Shown here: piece by piece, positions 9,154 through 17,110 of the stretch
Layout of the letters: the number at the start of each line of letters is the position of its first letter
How positions within the stretch are numbered: the stretch's first letter is position 1
Assembly: GCA_028280415.1 (NCBI GenBank)
Contig: JANQLV010000023.1
Span: 1 to 64,000, forward strand
Source: Saprospiraceae bacterium
Lineage (GTDB): Bacteria > Bacteroidota > Bacteroidia > Chitinophagales > Saprospiraceae
DNA length: 64,000 nucleotides
Direction: 5' to 3'
Made by a program: the position numbers and the translations under genes
Notes under the pieces: generated by a model
What the model was told of the DNA's origin: nothing
What the model saw: only the letters and a program-made list of their open reading frames with translations
Databases searched by the model: none

Positions 9154-10267
9154 AATTGTGGGATTTGGTGCCAAAAAACACCAAGTCAATAGTGAGCTGT
9201 ATATGCGGAAATAACTTGGTGATAAGTTCTAACTTTGCTGTTTATGTATTATATCACATTTAAGCACATAGGGATATTGTCAATTTTTATCGCTCAATAT
9301 AAATTTTTCTTTGCCAAACTATTGACTTCATAATATTTGATACGTATATTATATATTGATTTAGTGTAATATCATTTGAGTTAACGAAAAACCATCCTTG
9401 AAAAAGCATTTATCTTTTTATTATAAAGATACTTTGCAATCAGATTAGATAAAAATTTATCTTTTCTAAATACATACTTTGAGTACCATGAACATTCTGC
9501 CCCCTTCCCTTGTGGTACTGCCGACCATTTTTAATTGAATGTATCTTTATTAAGATCCTAGCACAGTTCTGTATTAAAATTACCGCTATTTGTTCGCTCC
9601 TATTGAGCGACACTGAAATAGTTAATATTGAAGAAATGAATGATATATGAAATAAAATTTAAGTGAAGAATAATTAAATAAAAAAAGGCCACAGTTCTGG
9701 AATAGTTTGCCGACGATACCGAATTGTGACCTAGTTAAACTATTAATTATGACACCACGGTCATATAGCTTATTTTTATATTTTCTTGGTCATGGACCAA
9801 AGAACAGTAACTTAATTGCTTGGATTATACCCCATTCGCATTTTTTTTGCAAAACCTTTTCTGGTGATCTTCTTGGATATCTCTCTATCCGTGCTCGTAT
9901 CATTTTTCAAAAATGTAGTTTCTCCATCATTTTTAGAAATAGTGTTTTAAGGAGTATTTCATACAACCCCCTTAGAGGATTATGGAGGGGAAGGAAGTTT
10001 TTAATATCCCTTCATTACAGAACGTCTTATAAAGATACCTACTTCTGCCATAACTCGCAAGGCATTTTTTGTTTGTTTACATACATTACTCATGGTTTTG
10101 TTTTTTTCTTCCTGCTCTTTTATCTAATTCCAAACCATATAAGAGGCCCCACTTATACCTTCCCTTTTCACAAGCTGATGCACCTAGACAAGGTGCTTCT
10201 TTTGCACTCAATTGCCTGAGTACAAAAGGCCACTAGTTTATTTTTTTAATAAAAAAATTTTTTAAAC
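9154..10267. other. 1.1-kb AT-rich divergent region between the two mobilization operons
   Basis: No convincing gene. It separates the minus-strand module 1 from the plus-strand module 2 and must hold both promoters. Visible structure: a 7-bp inverted repeat AGTACCA/TGGTACT at 9482-9488 and 9513-9519 around a C-rich loop; a small stem TCGCTC/GAGCGA near 9594-9610; and the word CACAGTTCTG twice (about 9562 and 9690). A 170-codon open frame at 9707-10219 is Phe/Ile-rich and reads across hairpins, so I regard it as spurious. A transfer origin could lie here, but no nick site can be identified by eye. Confidence 0.5.
10180..10203 (+). terminator. Rho-independent terminator-like hairpin ahead of mobilization operon 2
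   Basis: GCACCT and AGGTGC form a 6-bp stem with an AGACA loop, followed by TTCTTTT. It stands 65 bases before the first gene of the plus-strand operon. Since no gene precedes it on this strand, it may be an attenuator in the operon leader or end a small RNA. Confidence 0.5.
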
Positions 10268-11332
10268 ATGAAAAGTATTATCATAACTGCTCCAAATAAG
10301 GAGCAAAAAACTCTAAATCAATTTTTAAATGATGAGTTTGAAATTATCAATAGTTCAGTAATAGAGTCAGCAATTAAAATTGGGTCTTATATAGAACTAT
10401 CTAACGATATGAATTTATTATTGCCGGTGTATAACACGATGAAAATCCAATCACAAGCACTGGCTTTACGGTTAGATTCACATATCAATGGAGAAACGCT
10501 TGCCCTTGAAAGAAATCAAGAACAGGAATTACTACAGTCTGATACAAGAACATATACCCGTGAATATGCAACTACGGAACTTGCGGTAAAGCGTATGGAA
10601 AGAAAGGAGGTAGACTTACAGCAAATAATACATCTCAATCCTCAAACTTACATAAGGCTTAAAGCGTTACTAGCGCTACTTATTATTGTTGAGATCGGGT
10701 TTAATGGGGTCAGTTTGTATCATTTTAAATGGTCTTTCATTGAATCGGTACTCCTCAGTCTTTTACTTTCCATTGTTTATGTATTGTATGGTCATGTATT
10801 TAATTGGATCGTTGCAAAAATCCAATATTTCCTGCCCAAAAAAATAAGCTACATATTGTCTGCGCTTCCGTTGGTCGGAGTTTTTCTTTTTCTGGCTTTT
10901 TTCCGAGGCACTAGTCATACCGGTTACAGTATGCCGATAATGACCGTGTTTTTTCTACTAGTAAATATCACGTTGTTCCTCTGTGTTACCTACGTTATCC
11001 ATGTATGGATGCCCAGTAAGGAGCAACGGAAACTATATCGTGAATGGAAAGAGCTTACTAAGGAAATCGGACGAAAGAAAGAAAAATTAAAATCTATCCT
11101 CAAACTGAAGCGAAATGCAATTATTTCTTTCAATGTGAGCGAACTTTCGAAAGCTGACAAATTAGTTCTTCTCGATAATGCTAAATATCGCATTCTCACT
11201 AATTATGATATAGCACTTACAAAAGCAAAAAGCCAAATCATTGAAATGCGAGAAGGGCAAAACTTGCCGAGCTGGGTATTTGAAGAAAGTCCCCCACTTG
11301 ATTTAAATGTAACCAAAAATCATAAACGATGA
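10268..11332 (+). CDS. Membrane protein of mobilization operon 2, unknown function
   Basis: 354 residues. A soluble N-terminal part (about 135 residues, helical, charged) is followed by about four transmembrane helices between residues 135 and 245 (LKALLALLIIVEIGF, VLLSLLLSIVYVLY, ILSALPLVGVFLFLAFF, MTVFFLLVNITLFLCVTYV), then a basic coiled-coil-like C-terminal part. No known conjugation family is recognised. The stop overlaps the next start (ATGA), so it belongs to the operon ending in the second coupling protein. A membrane scaffold for the coupling protein is one possibility. Confidence 0.65.
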   Translation: MKSIIITAPNKEQKTLNQFLNDEFEIINSSVIESAIKIGSYIELSNDMNLLLPVYNTMKIQSQALALRLDSHINGETLALERNQEQELLQSDTRTYTREYATTELAVKRMERKEVDLQQIIHLNPQTYIRLKALLALLIIVEIGFNGVSLYHFKWSFIESVLLSLLLSIVYVLYGHVFNWIVAKIQYFLPKKISYILSALPLVGVFLFLAFFRGTSHTGYSMPIMTVFFLLVNITLFLCVTYVIHVWMPSKEQRKLYREWKELTKEIGRKKEKLKSILKLKRNAIISFNVSELSKADKLVLLDNAKYRILTNYDIALTKAKSQIIEMREGQNLPSWVFEESPPLDLNVTKNHKR

Positions 11333-12069
11333 TGAAACATATACTAAAACTTTGTTGCGTAGTATTCGTGCTGACCGCCTTAAGTGGCTGTACGAAACGC
11401 AGTACCGTAGTAAGCAGTCTCATTGATGTAACGGAGAAGGGACACGACTACGGGCCAATTACCATTGAAGAGCTTCTAGGTGCAATTACACATGAAGGCT
11501 GGCACCACCATGAGATTTCTCTATCATTTTCACGTATTACTGATGTACATTATATGGAGGGATATAACTTTTATATCCCTCACGCTGATTATTTACTCAG
11601 ATCAAAAGCCGAGAGACAGCAAGAAGTGAAAAATCTTACGTACACTATTGATTCTCTGTTACAAACGATAACAAGTGACACAACCGGTAAAACTCGATCA
11701 TGTATTTATCCTAGAGTGGTACGAGAAGTGAATCGATTGGCAGCTGTTCAGGCCGACACTAAAGCACTATTGCTGTATAGTGATTTGTTTGAATATACCG
11801 ATCATATTTCATTGTACCAGGCTACCTGGATACAATTACTGAATGAACAGCCACAAGAATTTTTAAATAAGCTACGAGAGACAACCACGGAGCAACTGAA
11901 GACTGATTTAACAGGAATTGACATTTATATTATTTACCAACCAAGCGATTTAGCAGAGAGTACAAAATTTAATGCTCTTTCTAGGCTGTACAAGCAGCTT
12001 TTTGAAGCACGTGGAGCCGTGGTACACATAGTCGCTCATCTCAATACTTTTCATTATGGACATAAATAG
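11329..12069 (+). CDS. Lipoprotein with VWA-like pattern, mobilization operon 2
   Basis: 246 residues. The lipobox LSGC (Cys21) after a hydrophobic stretch predicts a lipoprotein. Residues about 145-165 (TKALLLYSDLFEYTDHISLY) and about 200-240 (IDIYIIYQPSDLAES, then GAVVHIVAHL) match the strand-loop pattern of VWA-like proteins often seen in Bacteroidota plasmids and mobile elements. This is a resemblance, not a proven family. It overlaps the gene before it by 4 bases and the gene after by 14, so translation is coupled along the operon. Confidence 0.6.
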   Translation: MMKHILKLCCVVFVLTALSGCTKRSTVVSSLIDVTEKGHDYGPITIEELLGAITHEGWHHHEISLSFSRITDVHYMEGYNFYIPHADYLLRSKAERQQEVKNLTYTIDSLLQTITSDTTGKTRSCIYPRVVREVNRLAAVQADTKALLLYSDLFEYTDHISLYQATWIQLLNEQPQEFLNKLRETTTEQLKTDLTGIDIYIIYQPSDLAESTKFNALSRLYKQLFEARGAVVHIVAHLNTFHYGHK

Positions 12070-12352
12070 AATCGCAATGTGGTTAGTTTGGCTCATCGAA
12101 ACATGTTTTCAAGCTAGTGGCATGTTCTTCGTGAGCATGTTGTGTCCCGTTACTTGCTTAAAGTACAAACGGATCGCTTCTAACTACGGTTTTTGGTTTT
12201 TCAGTTTTGTTTCGGGCATATTAGGAAGAACCTTCATGACCGTACGTATCATACTAGAAGACATGCAATTCTTTCAAGTTGATAGGGATAAGCTACAGGA
12301 TCAATGTTTACACATTAAAAATAGTCAAGATGCACAAGAAGAAGAACCCTAA
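12056..12352 (+). CDS. Small membrane protein, mobilization operon 2
   Basis: 98 residues with two hydrophobic segments (about 7-32 and 44-62) and an acidic, hydrophilic C-terminus. It starts inside the end of the lipoprotein gene (14-base overlap) and overlaps the next small gene, typical of tightly packed operon genes. No family recognised; support comes mainly from operon packing and membrane-protein composition. Confidence 0.5.
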   Translation: MDINRIAMWLVWLIETCFQASGMFFVSMLCPVTCLKYKRIASNYGFWFFSFVSGILGRTFMTVRIILEDMQFFQVDRDKLQDQCLHIKNSQDAQEEEP

Positions 12353-12551
12353 TCTGGGGAGGATACCCATAGCAATAGCTATTTGCATCATTACACTGCA
12401 AGCCCTGTTGGAGAGTGGCATACTCCATAAACTACACTGTTATATCGGGAATGTAATTATTAATTTAATTCCTATTGTATTGGTGATTATCGTATTGAAA
12501 TTAGCATGGAAATATTTACTCAAAACAATTAAGGATAACTTTAAATTGTAA
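12330..12551 (+). CDS. Small two-helix membrane protein, mobilization operon 2
   Basis: 73 residues from ATG at 12330 (MHKKKNPNLGRIPIAIAI). The frame opens at 12279, but the extra part lies inside the previous gene. Two transmembrane helices (about residues 11-28 and 42-60) with a basic N-terminus and a basic C-terminus. Five bases separate it from the second coupling-protein gene. Size and place suggest a small membrane partner of that ATPase, but there is no sequence signature for this. Confidence 0.5.
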   Translation: MHKKKNPNLGRIPIAIAICIITLQALLESGILHKLHCYIGNVIINLIPIVLVIIVLKLAWKYLLKTIKDNFKL

Positions 12552-12556
12552 GAACT

Positions 12557-13987
12557 ATGCTTGTAGTACAAATATCTCTCACCCTTATAGGGTGTTTGGT
12601 TATCATTGTAGTTTTAAGTGTGATGTATGAACACTTATTCGTTGAAAACGATCATGGCTATAAAGCAGAGTTTGGTTCTGAGAAAGGACTATTGTCACGT
12701 AAGCATGCAGGGTTTGCTATAACAACAGGAAAATACCTTACCCGCAAACAGTCCTACGAAAATTTTATTGCCTTGGGAAAAACGGGTTCGGGAAAAGGAG
12801 TTCACATCTGTATTAACTCGATAGAAAATGTCACCAGAGGAAACGACGCAGCGAACCTCATTGTGCATGATCCAAGTGGTGAGACCAGAAAGAAAGTAGC
12901 TGGATTTTTAGAACAGCGAGGTATCACTGTATTGGTACTTAATTTCAACAATGCCAAAGAAAGTCTTAACTGGAATCCACTCACGCTCACAAAGACTGAA
13001 TCTGACATTCGTAAGATGATAGCAGCACTGAGTCGCGCGGTAATGCCCCATAGTAGTGACCCTTTCTGGAATATACAGAGCTGTAATGTAATTTCTTGTA
13101 TGACAAAGATTATCAAGACGCAGGAGCCGATATATCACAATTTGTACAACGTGAGAAATCTTATTAAAATCCTTACTTATGCACCTGAGAAAGTGGATAC
13201 CCTATTTTTAGAATATGCGGATGAAGAATTACTTCGAGACTACAAGAGCTTGATAACTTTTTCACCCAAAATGCTATCTAGTATTATCGCTACGAGCCTT
13301 GCTACCCTGAGTATGTTTGATGATCCCGATATAGCATTAGTTACCAGCTCAAATTCAATTGACTTTCACCGCTTACGTCGAGGGAAGGTTTGCGTTTTTA
13401 TCCAAAATAGTATTGCTGATATTGGATATTATGCTCCTTTAGTGAATATTCTTCTCGATCAGCTCTTTGCGTTTACCATGGCAACGCTACCGAGTAACAG
13501 TGAAAAAGACATCTTTTTTATACTCGATGAAGCGGGTAGTTTGTACGTAAATGCGTTGCCTGTAGTACTTGCTAACATACGCAAGCATAGAGCGGGTATT
13601 TTGCTGCTTGGACAGGAGCAAGCGCAGTTTGAGCAGATATATGGAGTGCAAAATGCAAAGGCAATTTTAGCCAACTGTTCATCGCACCAGTATTTCAAAG
13701 GTCAATCCTTGCAAAGCGCACGAGAACTAGAAGCAAAACTTGGTAAATATGAATGGGAGGATGAAAAAGGTCGAAAACAAATTCTTCCACTGCTGACTGC
13801 AGATAGTATACGAATGCTGCCTCACACGCAGGCTTTATTTATTTGTGACAATTATAAACCCTTATTAGTTGAACTCACACCGTATTATACAAATAAGAGA
13901 ATGCGTAGGCTCTGTAGCTCGCAACCCAAACTTGAATCAAAGGAAGCAGAGATTGAAACACCACAACTTGCGTTATTTTCGCCATAG
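12557..13987 (+). CDS. VirD4/TraG-like type IV coupling protein (module 2)
   Basis: 476 residues. An N-terminal transmembrane helix (residues 5-23), Walker A GKTGSGKG at 74-81, HDPSGE at about 104-109 and Walker B IFFILDEAG at 319-327 identify a type IV coupling ATPase. It is clearly related to the module 1 protein (shared TGSGK, HDPSGE, FWNIQ/FWNLQ, DEA-SLY patterns) but much diverged, so this is not a recent duplication. It ends one base from the end of the convergent relaxase gene. Together with that relaxase it forms a second transfer unit. Confidence 0.85.
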   Translation: MLVVQISLTLIGCLVIIVVLSVMYEHLFVENDHGYKAEFGSEKGLLSRKHAGFAITTGKYLTRKQSYENFIALGKTGSGKGVHICINSIENVTRGNDAANLIVHDPSGETRKKVAGFLEQRGITVLVLNFNNAKESLNWNPLTLTKTESDIRKMIAALSRAVMPHSSDPFWNIQSCNVISCMTKIIKTQEPIYHNLYNVRNLIKILTYAPEKVDTLFLEYADEELLRDYKSLITFSPKMLSSIIATSLATLSMFDDPDIALVTSSNSIDFHRLRRGKVCVFIQNSIADIGYYAPLVNILLDQLFAFTMATLPSNSEKDIFFILDEAGSLYVNALPVVLANIRKHRAGILLLGQEQAQFEQIYGVQNAKAILANCSSHQYFKGQSLQSARELEAKLGKYEWEDEKGRKQILPLLTADSIRMLPHTQALFICDNYKPLLVELTPYYTNKRMRRLCSSQPKLESKEAEIETPQLALFSP

Positions 13988-13988
13988 A

Positions 13989-15041
13989 TTAATGACCTTC
14001 AAGCTCATAGTCATCTCCTGTGAACCGCTCATGGGCTTGTTGTCGAATCTGCGATAAATCACTGAGACTTGATTGATTGAGGTCATTTCCGAAATTAGTT
14101 GCTGGTGTATTAACTTGTAGCTGGTTTTGTCTTTGTTTCCATTCTTGGTCTCGTTGCCTTACGTTTCTTCGTAGTGCTTGCAACTCGTTTTCGTTGCTGG
14201 GCTTCACTTCTTTCTCAGTCTCTGTAATTATCTCAGCTACGAGACATTCTTTTTCGGATTGCTTCAATTGTACTAGCTTCTCCGCAATGTCTAGGTTAGT
14301 TTTGGTATTGAGTATCTTCGTAAAACGAGACTTTTTACCGTCAATCATTATTCCTGTGGTGGTATCTCGATACTTATATGTTTCGATTCCCTGTTCTTTT
14401 AAAATAACAGTGAATTCCAACATGGTTTCGGAACCAAGTAGAGCTTCTTTTATGATCTCCAGGAGTGGCTTTTCAACTGGCTCTTGTCTGACTTTATAGG
14501 GTAGATGATTAATGCGTGAAGCTGTTAGTTCAGGATAGTGAATACGTTGATATTCTTCGATGAACTCTTTAGTATTGGTAAACTGCTCTTTGGTTAGGTG
14601 AGTTGCTTTACTACTGCGTACCTCATTGGCACTAATCATAAAATGTACATGTAAATGGTCTGTATCTGCATGCACCCGAGCAACCCCTAGTGAATTTGGT
14701 GCGCGGTTTTCCAAATATAGCGCGGCGATATTCCATAGAGCTTCTGGATGCTTTAGTAAAAACGCTCGATCTTGTGGACTAAACGAGATAATATCTTGAT
14801 ACATACGATTACCATTAGAGCGTTGTTTTCGGTAGGTGTCATTTTCTTTAAAGGCTTGCTCAATACCAGCTAGATTATTAGACTCTATGCCAAAAATATT
14901 ATGCAAATAGGTAAACTCAAAGGAGGTGCTCTTGTCACGATGGATATAATCAAGGAGCTCTTTACTTTTTGATCGATGCATATATTCAATCAAGCCACCA
15001 AAATCTCTACTCTTGTAACTAATACTTTTAATCGTTGGCAC
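13989..15041 (-). CDS. Relaxase / mobilization nuclease (module 2)
   Basis: 350 residues. HADTDHLHVHF at residues 124-134 is the relaxase metal-binding motif, and SRDFGGLIEYMHRS near residues 11-24 holds the probable catalytic Tyr (Y20). The N-terminal about 230 residues are the relaxase domain; the remaining part is hydrophilic, Gln/Glu-rich and probably coiled coil. It differs from the module 1 relaxase in length, tail and motif details. Thirteen bases upstream is the accessory gene, so the two form an operon convergent with the coupling-protein gene. Confidence 0.85.
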   Translation of the reverse strand: MPTIKSISYKSRDFGGLIEYMHRSKSKELLDYIHRDKSTSFEFTYLHNIFGIESNNLAGIEQAFKENDTYRKQRSNGNRMYQDIISFSPQDRAFLLKHPEALWNIAALYLENRAPNSLGVARVHADTDHLHVHFMISANEVRSSKATHLTKEQFTNTKEFIEEYQRIHYPELTASRINHLPYKVRQEPVEKPLLEIIKEALLGSETMLEFTVILKEQGIETYKYRDTTTGIMIDGKKSRFTKILNTKTNLDIAEKLVQLKQSEKECLVAEIITETEKEVKPSNENELQALRRNVRQRDQEWKQRQNQLQVNTPATNFGNDLNQSSLSDLSQIRQQAHERFTGDDYELEGH

Positions 15042-15053
15042 GGTACTGACCTA

Positions 15054-15542
15054 TTATTTGGTGAGGTATTCTTTTATATCTTGTTCGAGTACCTCGATAC
15101 GTTGCAACAGTTTTGCATAGGAATTTTTCAGCTCTAAAAAGGTGGCACTGTCATCTTTTTCTGGCAAGAATCTAATCTTCATTTGTATTTTCTGTACCAC
15201 CTTATTAAGGTCATTTTTCATTTGTAGCAACGCATCCTCAATACCTTTGAGACTTGCAGGATTATAATTTGAAAAGGTGGTACTAAACACTGCATCTTTA
15301 AAAATTACTCCTAAACCTTTGGTAATTCCTCGCTCTTGTGCCAGCACTGTTAACTGTCTGTATTCCTCCTTTGTTATTTGTACCGCTACTCTTCTACCAG
15401 ATCGTTTTTTTCTCTTTTTATCATATGCTTTATGATAGGCTTTCCAATAGGCTTTGGTAGCCGCTTCAATTTCAACCTTGCTTGAATTAGCAGTTATACC
15501 AGCTTCGAGTAGGGCAGTTCTAAGTCCAGTTATCTTTTTCAT
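15054..15542 (-). CDS. Mobilization accessory protein, MobC-like (module 2)
   Basis: 162 residues. A Lys/Arg-rich segment (KAYDKKRKKRSGRRVAVQITKE) leads into a VAVQITKEEYRQLTVLAQ strand-helix, as in ribbon-helix-helix DNA-binding accessory proteins. The C-terminal 70 residues are a long coiled-coil-like helix with heptad Leu and Ile. Its position just before the relaxase supports a MobC role. Upstream lies a long hairpin at 15762-15858 that could be its DNA target. Confidence 0.65.
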   Translation of the reverse strand: MKKITGLRTALLEAGITANSSKVEIEAATKAYWKAYHKAYDKKRKKRSGRRVAVQITKEEYRQLTVLAQERGITKGLGVIFKDAVFSTTFSNYNPASLKGIEDALLQMKNDLNKVVQKIQMKIRFLPEKDDSATFLELKNSYAKLLQRIEVLEQDIKEYLTK

Positions 15543-15616
15543 CTCTCCTAGATTTATTCGTCAAAGGGGGGTAAGGGGGGATCCCCTTAATGGCTTTGGG
15601 GATAGAGTAAAATTTT

Positions 15617-15877
15617 GGTGAACCCCAAAGCAATCTTGCTACTATATAACCACAGAAATACAGACTAAATAACCATCAGGCAAACTACGAGAATACTTGA
15701 ATCTCAGATTCCCAAATTTTCCAAAAAATAGAAAAACGATCATATGCAAAGCGCAAACAAAGAGGTCAGAGATTCGAGCGAAAGGAGGACGTGGATGCGT
15801 TGCCATACTCTGGTATGGCGAGCAACCCAACCTCCCTTGCAGCCGAATATATGGCCTCCCAAATTTTAGGTTCACCA
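15617..15877. repeat. Outer inverted repeat GGTGAACC framing a long hairpin, possible transfer origin
   Basis: GGTGAACC at 15617-15624 recurs inverted (GGTTCACC) at 15870-15877. Inside, CCCAAATTTT occurs as a direct repeat at 15711-15720 and 15858-15867, on both sides of the long hairpin. The 550-base space between mobC 2 and the next gene holds no convincing gene. Placement upstream of mobilization genes and the nested symmetry fit an oriT-like region; no nick site is visible. Confidence 0.4.
15762..15858. repeat. Long imperfect hairpin E1 (97 bases)
   Basis: The left arm at 15762-15776 (GAGGTCAGAGATTCG) pairs with CGAATATATGGCCTC at 15844-15858 at 13 of 15 positions, counting one G-T pair. 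Inward, AAAGGAGG pairs with CCTCCCTT, GTTG with CAAC, and GCCATAC with GTATGGC around a TCTG loop. Nearly the whole stretch folds back on itself. It shares its outer words with hairpin E2 at 16906-17039 while the centre differs. Could be a recombination or transfer site, or a structured RNA. Confidence 0.6.
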
Positions 15878-16092
15878 CCCAAAAAGTGTTGATAAATAAG
15901 GGTTATACACATTTTAAATCATTTAAAAAATGGTATATTAGGAGCGTACAAAGGCAACTTTATACAAGCACATTATCAACTAAAAAAGCACATGGAAAGC
16001 ATATCTAAAAGACTTTAATCAAGTACTGGATACATACCGCAGGGAGTCCGCTAAGATTTCCCTCCGATATGTTTTCAATGCTCCATTAATCT

Positions 16093-16419
16093 ATGAATGA
16101 TTATACTGCGCTTGATAGATATGAACAAGCAACCCAAATTATTAAAACCCATATTGCTATCAATCAAACCTATCTAATAGATACCCTATTAAAACTAGAA
16201 CAAGCAATCTCCTGGGCAGATATTATCAATTTATTCGACCAAGATCATCAACCACAAGAAATCTTTGAATGGTGGGCAATATCTCCTTGGCTTGCCGAAC
16301 GACTTGAAATAGAGCATGAACCAGTATTAAAAACTGATTTTGGTTACTGGTGGGGGCGAACTACTACAGGACAAGCCATCAAACTGGACTCTGTTATCCA
16401 AGCAATAGCAAACAACTAG
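16093..16419 (+). CDS. Small conserved-looking cargo protein, unknown function
   Basis: 108 residues, acidic, no signal peptide. The C-terminal half (EWWAISPWLAERLEIEHEPV, then DFGYWWGRTTTGQAI) is Trp-rich and recalls small hypothetical proteins found on Bacteroidota plasmids and phages. I know of no function. It lies in the interval between the two long hairpins E1 and E2, with the same direction as the following cargo genes. Confidence 0.6.
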   Translation: MNDYTALDRYEQATQIIKTHIAINQTYLIDTLLKLEQAISWADIINLFDQDHQPQEIFEWWAISPWLAERLEIEHEPVLKTDFGYWWGRTTTGQAIKLDSVIQAIANN

Positions 16420-16473
16420 CCTAATTATTAACTCTATGTTTTTGAGGTAGCTTTCTTATAGTGCCACTTTTTT

Positions 16474-16839
16474 ATGCACTCATTATATTTTGTAAAACTT
16501 AAAAAAGATAAAGAAACGATCACTAGTAATGATGCTAAAACTAAGGGGTTTTCCTTGTTGGAAGACGAAGGTTTTTTCAACACTGGATACTTTAGTTTCG
16601 GTAAGGGAGACTGGGGTGTGATTGGTGGGCGTTGGAGTGGTTGTTTATCACTGCATGCTGGAGGTAAAGAAGACGCCGTACTATTAGACATTGATATATT
16701 AGAACTACTGTATTCAGATAGTTATAAAGATGTTGAATGCTTTGATGCAGAAAACTATGAAGAAGATACAATAGCAAAATTAGTTTCTGAGGAAGATATA
16801 GGAAAATATTGGATAATAGTGATTGATTATCACCATTAG
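16474..16839 (+). CDS. Small acidic cargo protein, unknown function
   Basis: 121 residues, acidic. It contains a GDWGVIGGRWSGCLSL segment, a pattern seen in small plasmid- and virus-encoded proteins without known role. It starts 54 bases after the preceding cargo gene and is followed 8 bases later by a strong terminator. It lies between hairpins E1 and E2. Function not recognised. Confidence 0.6.
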   Translation: MHSLYFVKLKKDKETITSNDAKTKGFSLLEDEGFFNTGYFSFGKGDWGVIGGRWSGCLSLHAGGKEDAVLLDIDILELLYSDSYKDVECFDAENYEEDTIAKLVSEEDIGKYWIIVIDYHH

Positions 16840-16847
16840 AACAAATC

Positions 16848-16869
16848 ACCGGAGCAATCCGGTTTTTTG
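16848..16869 (+). terminator. Rho-independent terminator after the cargo pair
   Basis: ACCGGA and TCCGGT form a perfect 6-bp stem with a GCAA tetraloop, followed directly by a run of five T. It begins 8 bases after the stop of the 121-residue protein. Confidence 0.85.
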
Positions 16870-16905
16870 TTTACACAAATTTTATGCACCAGTTTACTAG
16901 TGATT

Positions 16906-17039
16906 GATTAAAGCCCTTCGAAGGATTCAGAGATTGAGGCGAGAGGGTTAGGATAACCTTCCGAGTCGTACCTTCGTACGGCGGAAGGTTATCCTGATCG
17001 TTGTAGCCCAATCCCTGAGGTCGTAGGAGAGCTTTAATC
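16906..17039. repeat. Long imperfect hairpin E2 (134 bases)
   Basis: The outer arms GATTAAAGC (16906-16914) and GCTTTAATC (17031-17039) are perfect. Inward, CAGAGATTGAGGC pairs with GCCCAATCCCTG with one mismatch and one bulge. The centre is a perfect 14-bp stem, AGGATAACCTTCCG (16950-16963) with its complement ending at 16995, capped by a second 7-bp stem. It shares CAGAGATT and TTGYAGCC words with E1, at matching places in the fold, but has an unrelated centre. It separates the terminated cargo pair from the nuclease-like gene. Confidence 0.65.
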
Positions 17040-17110
17040 GACTTTGTATCAGATAAATATGCGGGAACTTATCTAAGTAGTATCTTGTAGTTATTGCAAA
17101 TGATTATTAT

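Noticed and set aside
9707-10219. 170-codon open frame on the plus strand
   Set aside because: Extremely rich in Phe, Ile and Leu with Cys scattered, runs across hairpins and a terminator-like structure, and has no recognisable domain; treated as non-coding.
15697-16008. 103-codon open frame through the E1 hairpin
   Set aside because: It reads through both arms of a long hairpin and shows no protein-like pattern.
16906-17039. E2 as a classical integron attC site
   Set aside because: Length and fold fit, but the expected AAC and GTT core ends are missing and no integron integrase is visible.
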